A stretch of DNA of 64,000 bases from CBDCZY01 sp965224745 (GTDB taxonomy: Bacteria; Pseudomonadota; Gammaproteobacteria; Methylococcales; Methylomonadaceae), in contig CBDCZY010000001.1 in assembly GCA_965224745.1 (NCBI GenBank), positions 710,543 to 774,542 on the forward strand, in the 5' to 3' direction. Of this stretch, positions 54,842 to 63,630 are shown piece after piece (within the stretch, counting starts at the first letter, position 1; each line of letters begins with the position of its first letter). Below the pieces are notes generated by a model. It was not told where the DNA came from, searched no databases, and saw only the letters and a list, made by a program, of their open reading frames with translations. A program made the translations under genes and the position numbers.

Positions 54842-54856
54842 TGGCACATATCATGC
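54842..54856 (+). promoter_or_regulatory. Sigma-54 type (-24/-12) promoter for narK
   Basis: TGGCAC, ATATC, ATGCT matches the consensus fully at -24 and in GC at -12, with the required 10 bases between GG and GC. The -12 GC is 38 bases before the narK ATG. The -24 box is also part of a TATGTGC/GCACATA dyad at 54832-54850. Confidence 0.6.
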
Positions 54857-54893
54857 TTAACATGGATAATTCATCTTATAGAAGGTTACAACG

Positions 54894-56360
54894 ATGCCCT
54901 CAACCAAGCTTAATCTATTATCTTTTTCAGGCAATGTGAAGGTATTACATCTTACCTGGATTGCTTTTTTTATCAGCTTTATGGTTTGGTTCGCGCATGC
55001 CCCATTAATGGTTGTTATTCGTGATGCCATGCATCTGACGGAGCAGGAAGTCAAAATTCTGTTAATCCTGAATATTGCGCTTACCATTCCAGCACGTATT
55101 GTTGTCGGTATGCTGGTTGATAGATACGGTCCCAAACAATTATTCTCAACAATACTGATATTAGGTGGCCTTGTCAGTATTGGATTTGCTTTAACACAAA
55201 CTTATCAGCAGTTAGCCATTGCCCGGTTTTTATCTGGCTTTGTGGGTGCTGGTTTTGTGGTGGGCATCCGCATGATTTCAGAATGGTTTCCCGCAAGGCA
55301 AACTGGTATAGCTCAAGGAATATATGGTGGTTGGGGTAACTTTGGTTCCGCGGGTGCAGCTCTTATCTTGCCATCAGTCGCTATTTATTTTGGTGCAGAA
55401 AATGGCTGGCGTTATGCCACTGGTATGATAGGGAGCATTGCTATCATTTATGGGTTTATCTACTATTTTAGTGTTTCTAATACGCCCAAAGGTTCCACTT
55501 ATTTTAAACCTAAGAAAATGGGTGCAATGGAAGTAACAAGCAAAATGGATTTGTTGTTATATATTGTCATGAACATGCCCATGTATCTTGCATTAGCTGT
55601 TTTAACCTGGAAATTATCAGCAAAAATGCATTGGTTTAATGAGTCAGTTTCCTACGCAATTTATGCAACACTGATTGCTTTGTACCTTTTTCAGGTTTGG
55701 AAAATTATTCAAGTGAATAAATCTATTTTCCAGACAGAAGTACCGGAATTACAACGCTATGCTTTTAAGCAGGTTGTGATTTTAGATCTTGCTTACGCAT
55801 TGACTTTTGGTGCGGAACTGGCTGTTGTTTCTATGCTTCCACTTTATTACGTGGATACCTTTGGTGTAGAACCTGTTTTGGCGGGTATTCTTGCAGGAAT
55901 TTACCCTGTCATTAATTTATTTGCACGTCCTGCAGGGGGTTGGTTAAGTGATAAAATGGGTCGCAAACTCACTCTGGGAATTGTTTCAGCAGGTGCAGCA
56001 GTGAGCTTTTTTATTCTAAGTAACGTAACGTCAGAGTGGGCATTGTGGTCAGTGGTAGCATCCACAATTTTGGCAGGTATCTTTTCAAAAGCTGGCTCAG
56101 GTGCGGTTTATGCTATGGTTCCTTTAATCCAGCGACGTATGACCGGACAGTTTGCAGGCATGGTTGGCGCTTTTGGAAATGTCGGGGGATTAGCATTCCT
56201 TACCGTATTATCATTTGTTTCATCTGATATTTTCTTTATGACGATTGCAGTAACGGGAGTATTCGTTTTTATCTGTGTTGTTGTCTTTCTGGATGAGCCC
56301 AAAGGGCAAATGTTTGAAGTATTGGATGATGGGACAGTTGAGTTGATAGATGTTAAATAA
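54894..56360 (+). CDS. narK: NarK-family nitrate/nitrite transporter (long form, copy A)
   Basis: Major facilitator of 488 residues with about 12 spans. It shows FMVWFAHAPLMVVI, NIALTIPARIVVGMLVDRYGPK, GIRMISEWFPARQTGIAQGIYGG then WGNFGSAGA, and in the second half PAGGWLSDKMGRK and MVGAFGNVGGLAFLTVLSF. These are NarK nitrate-signature regions. It is divergent from nirB and followed after 41 bases by a PP2C-kinase fusion gene. It is a close paralogue of the gene at 58363. Confidence 0.93.
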   Translation: MPSTKLNLLSFSGNVKVLHLTWIAFFISFMVWFAHAPLMVVIRDAMHLTEQEVKILLILNIALTIPARIVVGMLVDRYGPKQLFSTILILGGLVSIGFALTQTYQQLAIARFLSGFVGAGFVVGIRMISEWFPARQTGIAQGIYGGWGNFGSAGAALILPSVAIYFGAENGWRYATGMIGSIAIIYGFIYYFSVSNTPKGSTYFKPKKMGAMEVTSKMDLLLYIVMNMPMYLALAVLTWKLSAKMHWFNESVSYAIYATLIALYLFQVWKIIQVNKSIFQTEVPELQRYAFKQVVILDLAYALTFGAELAVVSMLPLYYVDTFGVEPVLAGILAGIYPVINLFARPAGGWLSDKMGRKLTLGIVSAGAAVSFFILSNVTSEWALWSVVASTILAGIFSKAGSGAVYAMVPLIQRRMTGQFAGMVGAFGNVGGLAFLTVLSFVSSDIFFMTIAVTGVFVFICVVVFLDEPKGQMFEVLDDGTVELIDVK

Positions 56361-56401
56361 TAATTTTGGGGGCTTTTCTGATGTGGTGCGGAGAGTAATA
56401 T

Positions 56402-58132
56402 ATGAGCATACCATTATTAAAGGTCAGTATTGGCGCATATAGTGATAAGGGTGTTAAGGCTGAAAATGAAGATTTTTATGGTTCCTGTATTCCTAGTGAA
56501 GCACAGCTGATACATAAAGGTTTGGCAGTCGCTATTGCTGACGGGATGAGTGGCAGTGATGCAGGCAAGGAGGCCAGCCATTGTTGTGTGGTTAGTTTTT
56601 TAAACGATTATTTCAGTACCCCTGACTCTTGGACGGTAAAAAATGCCGGGCAGAAGATTCTTTCAGCAACCAATTCATGGCTCTATAGCAAAGGACAAGA
56701 GCAATATGAATCGACTAAAGGTATGGTCAGCACACTGAGCATTTTAGTGCTCAAATCAACAACAGCACATATTTTTCACATTGGGGATTCCAGAATTTAC
56801 CGGATAAGAAAAGGTAATCTGGAATTAATGACCCGGGATCATAGAATTCATGTATCTGAAGACAAGAATTATCTGAATCGCGCTATGGGCATAGAGCCGC
56901 GCCTGGAGGTTGATTACAAAGCCTTTCCCTTGGAAAAGGACGACCTCTTTGTTATGACAACCGATGGTGTGCATGATTTTATTCAAGAAAAATCCTTGCG
57001 AAGTACGGCGCTTCAAGAAGGAGATTTAGAAGTGATTGCCGAAAAAATTGCTCTTCAGGCAAGCGCCAATCAAAGTGATGACAACCTGACTTGCCAGTTG
57101 GTTAAAATTGATGAATTACCGCAAGCGAAAGAAGATGAAATCTTGCGCCAGCATATCAATCTTTCCTTTCCGCCACTATTGGAACCAGGAATGATCCTGG
57201 ATGGTTATCGTATTGAAGCGGAATTACATGCCAGTAAACGCACCCAGATTTATCGTGCTTTTGATACTAAAAATGAGACCCAGGTCATTCTGAAAACCCC
57301 CTCAATTTTATACGAAGACGACACCCGGTACATTGAACATTTTTTGCATGAAGAATGGGCAGGGAAGCGTATTCAGCATGAGAATGTTTTGAAAGTACTG
57401 GGTACGGACAGGAAGAAAAGCTGTATCTACTATGTGACCGAATATATCCAGGGACAAACGATAAGAGAGTGGATAGACAGCCACCCAAAACCCTACATCA
57501 GAGAAATTCGTGTCATCGTTAAACAAATAGCCATGGGTTTAAATGCTTTTCATCGCATGGAAATGCTGCATCAGGACTTAAAGCCGGAAAATATCATGAT
57601 TGATAAAGACGGTGTCGTAAAAATAATCGATTTCGGCTCGGTCAAAATAGCGGGAATTGCAGAAATCACGTCCCTGGATAATAAAGAAGAAAATGTTTTG
57701 GGCACCTTAAATTATACAGCGCCGGAATATCATTTGGGTCAACGAGGTTGTGTTAAGTCAGATTTATACTCGTTGGGTGTTATCACTTATGAAATGATTA
57801 ATGGCGCGTTGCCTTTTGGCCGCGACATGCCCGAAAAGCCGGATAAAATTAATTTATCAAAACTGGAATATGTGCCCAGTTTTCATAAAAATACCATGGT
57901 GCCTATTTGGATTGACGGCGCGTTAAAAAGAGCCACATCTATTGCCCCACAGATGCGTTACGATGAAATATCCGAATTTATTTATGACCTTTCCAAGCCA
58001 AACCCGGACTTTCTGAAACAAGCACATCAAATCCCTATCATCGAACGCAACCCGCTGTTATTTTGGAAGCTGGCTTCTGGCCTTTTGTTTTTGAGCAATT
58101 TAATGTTGCTTTATTTTCTAAATAAGGGATAA
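56402..58132 (+). CDS. PP2C phosphatase-Ser/Thr kinase fusion protein, copy 2, with C-terminal membrane span
   Basis: The phosphatase domain (about residues 1-240) has KAENEDFYG, AIADGMSGSDAG, HIGDSRIYRIR, TTDGVHDF and SDDNLTCQL. The kinase domain (about 262-530) has the ATP lysine in VILKTP, the catalytic loop HQDLKPEN and IDFGS. The usual HRD arginine is glutamine, so it is a non-RD kinase. A C-terminal hydrophobic segment (LASGLLFLSNLMLLYFL) should anchor it to the membrane, unlike copy 1. Lying between two narK genes, it may act on transport or nitrate response. That link is inferred. Confidence 0.92.
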   Translation: MSIPLLKVSIGAYSDKGVKAENEDFYGSCIPSEAQLIHKGLAVAIADGMSGSDAGKEASHCCVVSFLNDYFSTPDSWTVKNAGQKILSATNSWLYSKGQEQYESTKGMVSTLSILVLKSTTAHIFHIGDSRIYRIRKGNLELMTRDHRIHVSEDKNYLNRAMGIEPRLEVDYKAFPLEKDDLFVMTTDGVHDFIQEKSLRSTALQEGDLEVIAEKIALQASANQSDDNLTCQLVKIDELPQAKEDEILRQHINLSFPPLLEPGMILDGYRIEAELHASKRTQIYRAFDTKNETQVILKTPSILYEDDTRYIEHFLHEEWAGKRIQHENVLKVLGTDRKKSCIYYVTEYIQGQTIREWIDSHPKPYIREIRVIVKQIAMGLNAFHRMEMLHQDLKPENIMIDKDGVVKIIDFGSVKIAGIAEITSLDNKEENVLGTLNYTAPEYHLGQRGCVKSDLYSLGVITYEMINGALPFGRDMPEKPDKINLSKLEYVPSFHKNTMVPIWIDGALKRATSIAPQMRYDEISEFIYDLSKPNPDFLKQAHQIPIIERNPLLFWKLASGLLFLSNLMLLYFLNKG

Positions 58133-58191
58133 AAGTGCAGTATCTGTTGCAAATATTATGGGGGGTTTAATACTCAAGTTTGGTGCGGCAA

Positions 58192-58206
58192 GCACATATA
58201 TGGTGC
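58192..58206. promoter_or_regulatory. NtrC-type binding dyad upstream of narK copy B
   Basis: GCAC (58192-58195), seven bases, GTGC (58203-58206) has the spacing of enterobacterial NtrC sites (GCAC-N7-GTGC). Another TGGTGC half-site is at 58181-58186. It is about 55 bases upstream of a sigma-54 type element. Confidence 0.5.
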
Positions 58207-58259
58207 GTTTGTCGTCGCTAAAATCCAGAACTATTCAATGAATATAACGATAATTAGTT

Positions 58260-58274
58260 TGGCTTGTTTATTGC
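58260..58274 (+). promoter_or_regulatory. Possible sigma-54 type promoter for narK copy B
   Basis: TGGCTT, GTTTA, TTGCT has GG and GC 10 bases apart and a good -12 box, but two mismatches in the -24 box. It lies 88 bases before the ATG, farther than the other elements. Weaker than the nirB and narK copy A sites. Confidence 0.42.
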
Positions 58275-58362
58275 TGCATGTTTGGTTTGTCGCAGGATGG
58301 GTATGTTTGAAATGAAGAGAAACAAAACTCAGCCTTTAACTTGAGAAAATATAGTTATAGTA

Positions 58363-59832
58363 ATGAGCAGTAGCGCGAGTTCGAAACAGAATTTATTCAC
58401 CTTCACAGGCAAGACCAGGATTTTGCATCTGACGTGGATGGGCTTTTTTGTCACCTTCCTGGTTTGGTTCAATCATGCGCCCTTATTATTTGCGATACAA
58501 GAGTCATTTGGCTTATCAGATCAGCAGATTAAAACCCTGTTAATTCTGAATGTCGCGTTAACTATACCAGCCCGTATTATCATTGGCATGCTGGTGGATG
58601 TCTTTGGTCCCCGTAAAACCTTTTCTATTTTGCTCTTTATCACTGCACTTTTGTGTTTTGCCTTTGCCCTGTCCGATAGCTTTGAGTTGTTGGCTATAAC
58701 TCGATTTTTATTAGGGTTTGCCGGTGCCGGTTTTGTTATTGGTATTCGCATGATCAGTGAATGGTTTCCAGCAAAACAAATGGGACTGGCCGAAGGTATC
58801 TATAAAGGTATGGGTAACGTTGGTTCTGCCGTCGCTGCGGTGAGTTTGCCAACCCTTGCTCTATTAATCGGTGGTGATGACGGCTGGCGTTACGCTACCG
58901 CAAGTACCGGTGTGATTGCTCTGATATTCTCGCTTATCTATTACAATACTGTGACAGACACACCAGTAGGATCAACCTATTTTAAGCCTAATAAAACGGG
59001 AGGGCTGGAAGTCACTAGAAAGGGAGATTTTTACTTCTACCTGTTAATGAATATCCCTATGTATGGGGCGCTAGGTGTGTTAGCCTGGAAAGTCTCTCTA
59101 CTCGGGTTGTTAACTGAGACGACGACCTACATCATTTACGCGATGCTCGCTACTCTTTACCTCTTTCAATGCTTACAGATATACAAGGTGAATAGTGATG
59201 TTTTTGCAAAGCCAGTGGAGGAAGTGTTTCAATACAAATTTAAACAAGTAGCCATTTTGAGTCTTGCCTATGCGGTCACTTTTGGTGTAGAGCTGTCGGT
59301 GGTGTCGATGTTGCCCTTGTTCTTTAAGGAAACCTTTGCCGTTCCCGTATCGATAGCAGGAATGCTAGGTGCCTGCTTCGCTACAGTGGACGTTATCTCC
59401 TGCCCTTCAGGGGGTTGGATCAGTGATAAGTTTGGTCGCAAGAAATCGTTGGTTATACTATTGGCTGGTGCATCAGTGGGTTTCTTTCTTATGTCGCTAA
59501 TTAATTCCGAGTGGCCGATTTTTCTTGCAGTTGCTGTCATGATGGGGTGTTCATTTTTTGTCGGTTCTGCCGCGGGTTGTGTGTTTGCGGTTGTACCTTT
59601 GATTAAACGACGCCTTACCGGCCAGATTGCCGGAATGGTAGGGGCCTATGGAAATATTGGCGCAGTTTTTTTTCTTACGGTCTTCTCCTTTGTATCCCCA
59701 TCTGCGTTTTTTATAACCATCGCCATTGGTGTGGCTATCGCTGCCCTGGTTAGCATGTTGCTGGATGAACCCAAAGGCGCTATGGCCGAAGTGATGCCTG
59801 ATGGGACTGTCCAGATGATTGATGTACATTAG
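58363..59832 (+). CDS. narK: NarK-family nitrate/nitrite transporter (long form, copy B)
   Basis: A 489-residue major facilitator, collinear with the copy at 54894 along its whole length. Shared regions include FLVWFNHAPLLFAI, NVALTIPARIIIGMLVDVFGP, GIRMISEWFPAKQMGLAEGIYKG, MGNVGSAVAAVSLP, SGGWISDKFGRKKS and MVGAYGNIGAVFFLTVFSF. The pair probably arose by duplication and may split nitrate/proton symport and nitrate/nitrite exchange, as in NarK1/NarK2 pairs. Which copy does which cannot be told. The insertion-interrupted repeat begins 48 bases downstream. Confidence 0.92.
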   Translation: MSSSASSKQNLFTFTGKTRILHLTWMGFFVTFLVWFNHAPLLFAIQESFGLSDQQIKTLLILNVALTIPARIIIGMLVDVFGPRKTFSILLFITALLCFAFALSDSFELLAITRFLLGFAGAGFVIGIRMISEWFPAKQMGLAEGIYKGMGNVGSAVAAVSLPTLALLIGGDDGWRYATASTGVIALIFSLIYYNTVTDTPVGSTYFKPNKTGGLEVTRKGDFYFYLLMNIPMYGALGVLAWKVSLLGLLTETTTYIIYAMLATLYLFQCLQIYKVNSDVFAKPVEEVFQYKFKQVAILSLAYAVTFGVELSVVSMLPLFFKETFAVPVSIAGMLGACFATVDVISCPSGGWISDKFGRKKSLVILLAGASVGFFLMSLINSEWPIFLAVAVMMGCSFFVGSAAGCVFAVVPLIKRRLTGQIAGMVGAYGNIGAVFFLTVFSFVSPSAFFITIAIGVAIAALVSMLLDEPKGAMAEVMPDGTVQMIDVH

Positions 59833-59903
59833 CCCAATTCTTAAAAACCAACAACTTTTTACACATACTTCCTTCACTTAGGAGCGAGGATTTAATAATA
59901 TCC

Positions 59904-61657
59904 CCGACATTCCGCATACCATTTTACTTTAAACTTATTATTTAAATCGTTCATACTATAGGTTTTTTTAATCCAATTACTTAATATGGCAACGCACGTT
60001 GAAACGGGAACCATGGCACACCCTGAACACTATAGTAGCAAACAACTCAATCACTTGGGTCTGGTTGCAGGCATGTACGATGAGCTGGGCATCGGTGAGT
60101 TGATCGATCAACTGATTATTCAAGATGGCGACAAACGCATTGTCTCACTAGGTCAGGCAGTCAAGGGGATGATCTTGAATGGTCTGGGCTTTACTCATCG
60201 GGCATTATATTTAACCCCACTATTTTTTCGAGATAAGCCTGTAGATAGACTTATTGGTGAAGGCATTGAAGCGGAGCATTTGAATGACGATGTTTTGGGA
60301 CGTGCACTTGATAAGATCTATCGTTATGGTCCCGAGGCGTTATATTCACAACTATCGATCCAGTCGATTAAACGCCTGGGGTTGTCGAACCGCTTTGTCC
60401 ATCTGGACTCAACCAGCTTTCATGTTGATGGCGTGTACAATAGTGGTGGTCAAGCAGAAGAAGGTGTCATTCATATTACCAAAGGGTATAGCCGAGATCA
60501 TCGCCCCGACTTGAATCAGGTGGTGTTGCAACTGATTTGTGAACGACAGGCTGGTCTTCCAATCATGATGGAAACTCTGAGCGGGAATAACAGTGATAAA
60601 ACAAGTTTTCGCGATATGATTAATGCGCATATCGAACAGATGCACAACGATTTTCATGTTGAGTATTTGATTGCGGACAGTGCATTGTATGTTGCTGAAA
60701 CGCTAAAAGACATGCAGGACACCTTATGGATTTCCCGTGCCCCCGAAACACTTTCTCTGTCCTGTGACATCATTCACTCACTTGCACCTGACTTGATGGA
60801 GAACCCGTCAGAATCAGCCTATCGCAGTCTTGGTGTCGTGTATGGCGATGTTAAACAGCGCTGGGTGGTGATTTATTCGCCCGAAGCGCGTCAGCGTGTA
60901 CTAAAATCTGTCAACAAACACTGCCTCAAACAGAGCCTTGCTGAATTCAAGACATTCGATACGCTGTGCAAACAGGCGTTTGCCTGCGAGACCGATGCCT
61001 ATCAAGCATTGGCTCTATTCGAAAAGAAACAAAAAACAACCTTTGTCAGTGACGTTCAAGTGATCGCACAGCCTAGCTATCAAGGAAAGGGACGCCCCAA
61101 AAAGGATCAAGAACCGGATGATTACCTTTATCATATTGAAGCAGGGATCGCATCCAATCCACAGGAAAGAACACGCCGGTTGGAACGTAAAAGCTGTTTT
61201 ATTCTGGCGACCAATCAATTGAATGGTGACCTGTTGTCTGATGAAAAACTCATTGCTGCCTATAAAGATCAGCAGAAAGTAGAACGTGGTTTTCGTTTTC
61301 TCAAAGACCCTTTGTTTATGGCTTCAACCGTGTTTTTGAAATCACCTAAACGAATTATGGCGCTGATGATGGTAATGACGCTCTGCTTATTAGTCTATGC
61401 TGCTTTGGAGCATCGTATCCGAGGGGTATTGAAATCGCATGACACGACCTTTCCCGATCAAAAAGGTGATGTGACAGATATTCCTTCGGCTCGCTGGGTT
61501 TTTCAGTATTTCAGCGGAATCCATGTGCTTACTATTGCCAGAATGCAAGTGCTTGTTTTGAACATGAATGAATATCATGCTGCGTTATTAAAACTATTGG
61601 GGACGCAGTATGAAATGCGATATTCTGGATATGGGTAATTGGTATGCGGAATGTCGG
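59904..61657 (+). mobile_element. IS1634-type insertion sequence nested in the palindromic element
   Basis: The element is 1754 bp with perfect 18-bp terminal inverted repeats: CCGACATTCCGCATACCA at 59904-59921 and its complement at 61640-61657. ATATCC at 59898-59903 and 61658-61663 is the 6-bp target duplication. The uninterrupted repeat in soxD shows a single ATATCC at this point, so the unoccupied site is known. It carries one intact transposase gene. Confidence 0.92.
59986..61638 (+). CDS. IS1634-type (DUF4277/IS4-superfamily) DDE transposase
   Basis: A 550-residue transposase. The N-terminal DUF4277-like part (SKQLNHLGLVAGMYDELGIGELID) is followed by the DDE core: HLDSTSFHVDG (first Asp), YLIADSALYV (second Asp), and YKDQQKVERGFRFLKDPLF, the IS4-superfamily Y-R-E-K-like signature with the catalytic Glu. 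The frame is complete and fills the element, so it may be functional. Confidence 0.93.
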   Translation: MATHVETGTMAHPEHYSSKQLNHLGLVAGMYDELGIGELIDQLIIQDGDKRIVSLGQAVKGMILNGLGFTHRALYLTPLFFRDKPVDRLIGEGIEAEHLNDDVLGRALDKIYRYGPEALYSQLSIQSIKRLGLSNRFVHLDSTSFHVDGVYNSGGQAEEGVIHITKGYSRDHRPDLNQVVLQLICERQAGLPIMMETLSGNNSDKTSFRDMINAHIEQMHNDFHVEYLIADSALYVAETLKDMQDTLWISRAPETLSLSCDIIHSLAPDLMENPSESAYRSLGVVYGDVKQRWVVIYSPEARQRVLKSVNKHCLKQSLAEFKTFDTLCKQAFACETDAYQALALFEKKQKTTFVSDVQVIAQPSYQGKGRPKKDQEPDDYLYHIEAGIASNPQERTRRLERKSCFILATNQLNGDLLSDEKLIAAYKDQQKVERGFRFLKDPLFMASTVFLKSPKRIMALMMVMTLCLLVYAALEHRIRGVLKSHDTTFPDQKGDVTDIPSARWVFQYFSGIHVLTIARMQVLVLNMNEYHAALLKLLGTQYEMRYSGYG

Positions 61658-61870
61658 ATATCCGCATCTTGACATGTCTTTTTGTCCGTCTTCCACGTTG
61701 TAGAAACAGTTGCGTAGCGTGCTATGCGCCTATTTCTACGCCTTGAATACGAACAAAAATCCTGCGTCAAACTTCCGGATATTATTAAATCCTCGCTCCT
61801 TATCGTTACCAAAATCATGGTTTGGATGTGAGGGGAAATACTCGGTACAGAGCAATATTCTCGAGCAGTC

Positions 61871-62389
61871 TTAGGAATGTGTCCGCAACTGTTTCATAAT
61901 CTCGCCTGCCTGTAACAGTTGTTCTGGTGTCAACAAGGTTTTGACTTTTGGCAAAAAATCCTCATTCTCTCGCGTTAAGTGTTCGCGCAGTACTTTTTCA
62001 AAGTCACGCGCTACCGTTTTAAATTTGTCAAAATCCTTGATATGCTCAGGCTTGCTGAGCCAACTGGCGAGTGCTTCCCAGGCTTCTTCTATTTCTTCAT
62101 GATCCTTCGTGAGTCGCTCAAGCATTCCGTCAATCAAGGGTGATTGGTTCACGATCAGTGGAAACAGGCCTTTTTCTTCGTCTTGATGGTGCAGCAAACA
62201 GGTGTAGGTGTAGTGACAATGACTGCTGATACATTGGTATGCCGATGTTTCGTTCATGCCGTGATTGCTCAGTCTTTCAGTCAGGTTAAGTAATTCCTCG
62301 CCGTGCAACAGTAAGTCATCATGATAAACCTGCAAGACTTGCAGGCCATTGGAAAAATCAGTTGCGGGGTCAATGAAACGAAATTTCAT
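61871..62389 (-). CDS. Hemerythrin-like HHE-domain protein in the nar operon
   Basis: A 172-residue cytosolic alpha-helical protein with the His/Glu pattern of hemerythrin-type di-iron proteins: ISSHCHYTYTCLLHHQDEEKGLFP, LTKDHEEIEEAWE and LREHLTRENEDFLPKV. Such proteins bind oxygen, nitric oxide or iron. It starts 17 bases after narI and is the last gene of the leftward narGHJI transcript. A part in NO or oxygen sensing, or in protecting the reductase, is inferred from that position. Confidence 0.85.
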   Translation of the reverse strand: MKFRFIDPATDFSNGLQVLQVYHDDLLLHGEELLNLTERLSNHGMNETSAYQCISSHCHYTYTCLLHHQDEEKGLFPLIVNQSPLIDGMLERLTKDHEEIEEAWEALASWLSKPEHIKDFDKFKTVARDFEKVLREHLTRENEDFLPKVKTLLTPEQLLQAGEIMKQLRTHS

Positions 62390-62406
62390 GATGAGCAGTT
62401 GCTTTG

Positions 62407-63096
62407 TTAGTGATACTTCACATACTTGCTTCTAACAACCTGGTACGGTCGGGCAAGATACCCCAGCGGTACACTCCAGACATGGACCAGTCGTGTAAAT
62501 GGAAACATAAGAAATACGCTCATGCCCAGGAATAAATGCAATTTAAAAATAAAGCCGACTTCATTGAGTAGTTTGGGATTCGGGCTGAGGGTGAAGATGC
62601 TTTGCGCCCAATCGGCTAATGCGATCATCACTGATGGGTCACCATTGAGAGCATGGTACAGTGAAACAGGAATGGTGAGTAAACCAATTCCTAAGGTCAC
62701 CAGAAGCCAGTTCAATATAAAAATATCCATAAAACGGCTGTTGGCGCGGATGCGGGAATTGTACATACGGCGCTTCCACAGTAAAACGCCACCCATCATG
62801 CACACTGTGCCAAACAGAGCCCCAGCAATGATGGCAATGTATTGGTGCGACATATCTGAAACACCGATACCTAGAAACAGCGAATGTGGTGTCAACAAGC
62901 CAACAAAATGACCGAAAAACAGTGCTAATACACCAATATGGAATAGTATACTGCCCTTACGTAATTGCTCTCGCTCCAAAAGCTGAGTGGAGTCGGCTTT
63001 CCAAGTATATTGCTCGCGATCAAAGCGGATCAGACTGCCGAGTAGAAATGTTGTTAGAGCGATATACGGAAAAGTTCCAAACAATAGTGTTGCCAT
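62407..63096 (-). CDS. narI: Respiratory nitrate reductase gamma subunit (cytochrome b)
   Basis: Membrane diheme cytochrome b that oxidises quinol and feeds electrons to NarH. Five membrane spans and the heme histidines in ILFHIGVLALFFGHFVG and FKLHLFLGMSVFLMFPFTRLVHVW are visible. It shows IRFDREQYTWKADSTQLL after the first span, as in E. coli NarI. Length 229 residues. It follows narJ by 9 bases. Confidence 0.96.
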   Translation of the reverse strand: MATLLFGTFPYIALTTFLLGSLIRFDREQYTWKADSTQLLEREQLRKGSILFHIGVLALFFGHFVGLLTPHSLFLGIGVSDMSHQYIAIIAGALFGTVCMMGGVLLWKRRMYNSRIRANSRFMDIFILNWLLVTLGIGLLTIPVSLYHALNGDPSVMIALADWAQSIFTLSPNPKLLNEVGFIFKLHLFLGMSVFLMFPFTRLVHVWSVPLGYLARPYQVVRSKYVKYH

Positions 63097-63105
63097 AATA
63101 AAAAC

Positions 63106-63630
63106 CTATGCAGCAAGTTCAGCAAGACGACCATGGCGCTCGATGACACGTAGCAGCGGAGCATATGGACTTTCAATGGATTCCAGATTGGCAGCAACGA
63201 TCTCACAGGCATCCGCACTTTGTTTCAGGAACAAACGTGCCTGGGTTTCGTCTTCCAGTGTAGAGACGTATTCCAGTATCAACGGTAAATAATCAGGCAA
63301 TTCGTTGTTTTCAATCTCGAAGCCTTCGGATTTGAAATAGTCAGACAATTCTACTAATGTGGGTCCGCGTTCACGATCTTGCTCTTCGAATAAATGATGC
63401 GTCAAATAAAGTGCGTTGCTGGGTGACTGGTCGAAGGTTTTCACATAATTGGCCTGAAAGGTTAACAACGGAAGGTTCTTTGCCCAGTCAATGAAATCGT
63501 GCAACACAGCCTTATCCGTTTTACTGGTACTGTCCAGAGAGATGATAGTCTCTTCAAGTTCATGCCAATGTTCCGAGAGCTCTTGCGATGGGTATTCCAA
63601 CAGTATCGAGAGTATCTTATACAGTAGCAT
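63106..63630 (-). CDS. narJ: Nitrate reductase assembly chaperone NarJ
   Basis: Cytosolic chaperone needed for molybdenum cofactor insertion into NarG and membrane attachment of NarGH. It starts LLYKILSILLEYPSQEL and has the family core YVKTFDQSPSNALYLTHHLFEEQDRERGPTLVEL. Length 174 residues, short but typical of this branch. Its start overlaps the narH stop by one base. Confidence 0.94.
   Translation of the reverse strand: MLLYKILSILLEYPSQELSEHWHELEETIISLDSTSKTDKAVLHDFIDWAKNLPLLTFQANYVKTFDQSPSNALYLTHHLFEEQDRERGPTLVELSDYFKSEGFEIENNELPDYLPLILEYVSTLEDETQARLFLKQSADACEIVAANLESIESPYAPLLRVIERHGRLAELAA

Larger units (their letters stand above)
59881..61799. repeat. 159-bp palindromic MITE-like element, copy 2, split by an insertion sequence
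   Basis: 59881-59903 (left 23-bp terminal repeat) plus 61664-61799 together make 159 bp that match the soxD copy except for 3 substitutions. TTA at 59878-59880 and at 61800-61802 is the probable 3-bp target duplication. The 6 bases ATATCC at the inner edge of the left repeat are duplicated at 61658-61663 by the later insertion. This copy lies between narK and the hemerythrin gene, outside any coding region. Confidence 0.85.

Noticed and set aside
61594..61818. Minus-strand open frame of 74 codons that looks like the soxD N-terminus
   Set aside because: It is the translation of the split palindromic element and the end of the insertion sequence. It has no ribosome binding site and no domain; the similarity to soxD is due to the shared repeat.
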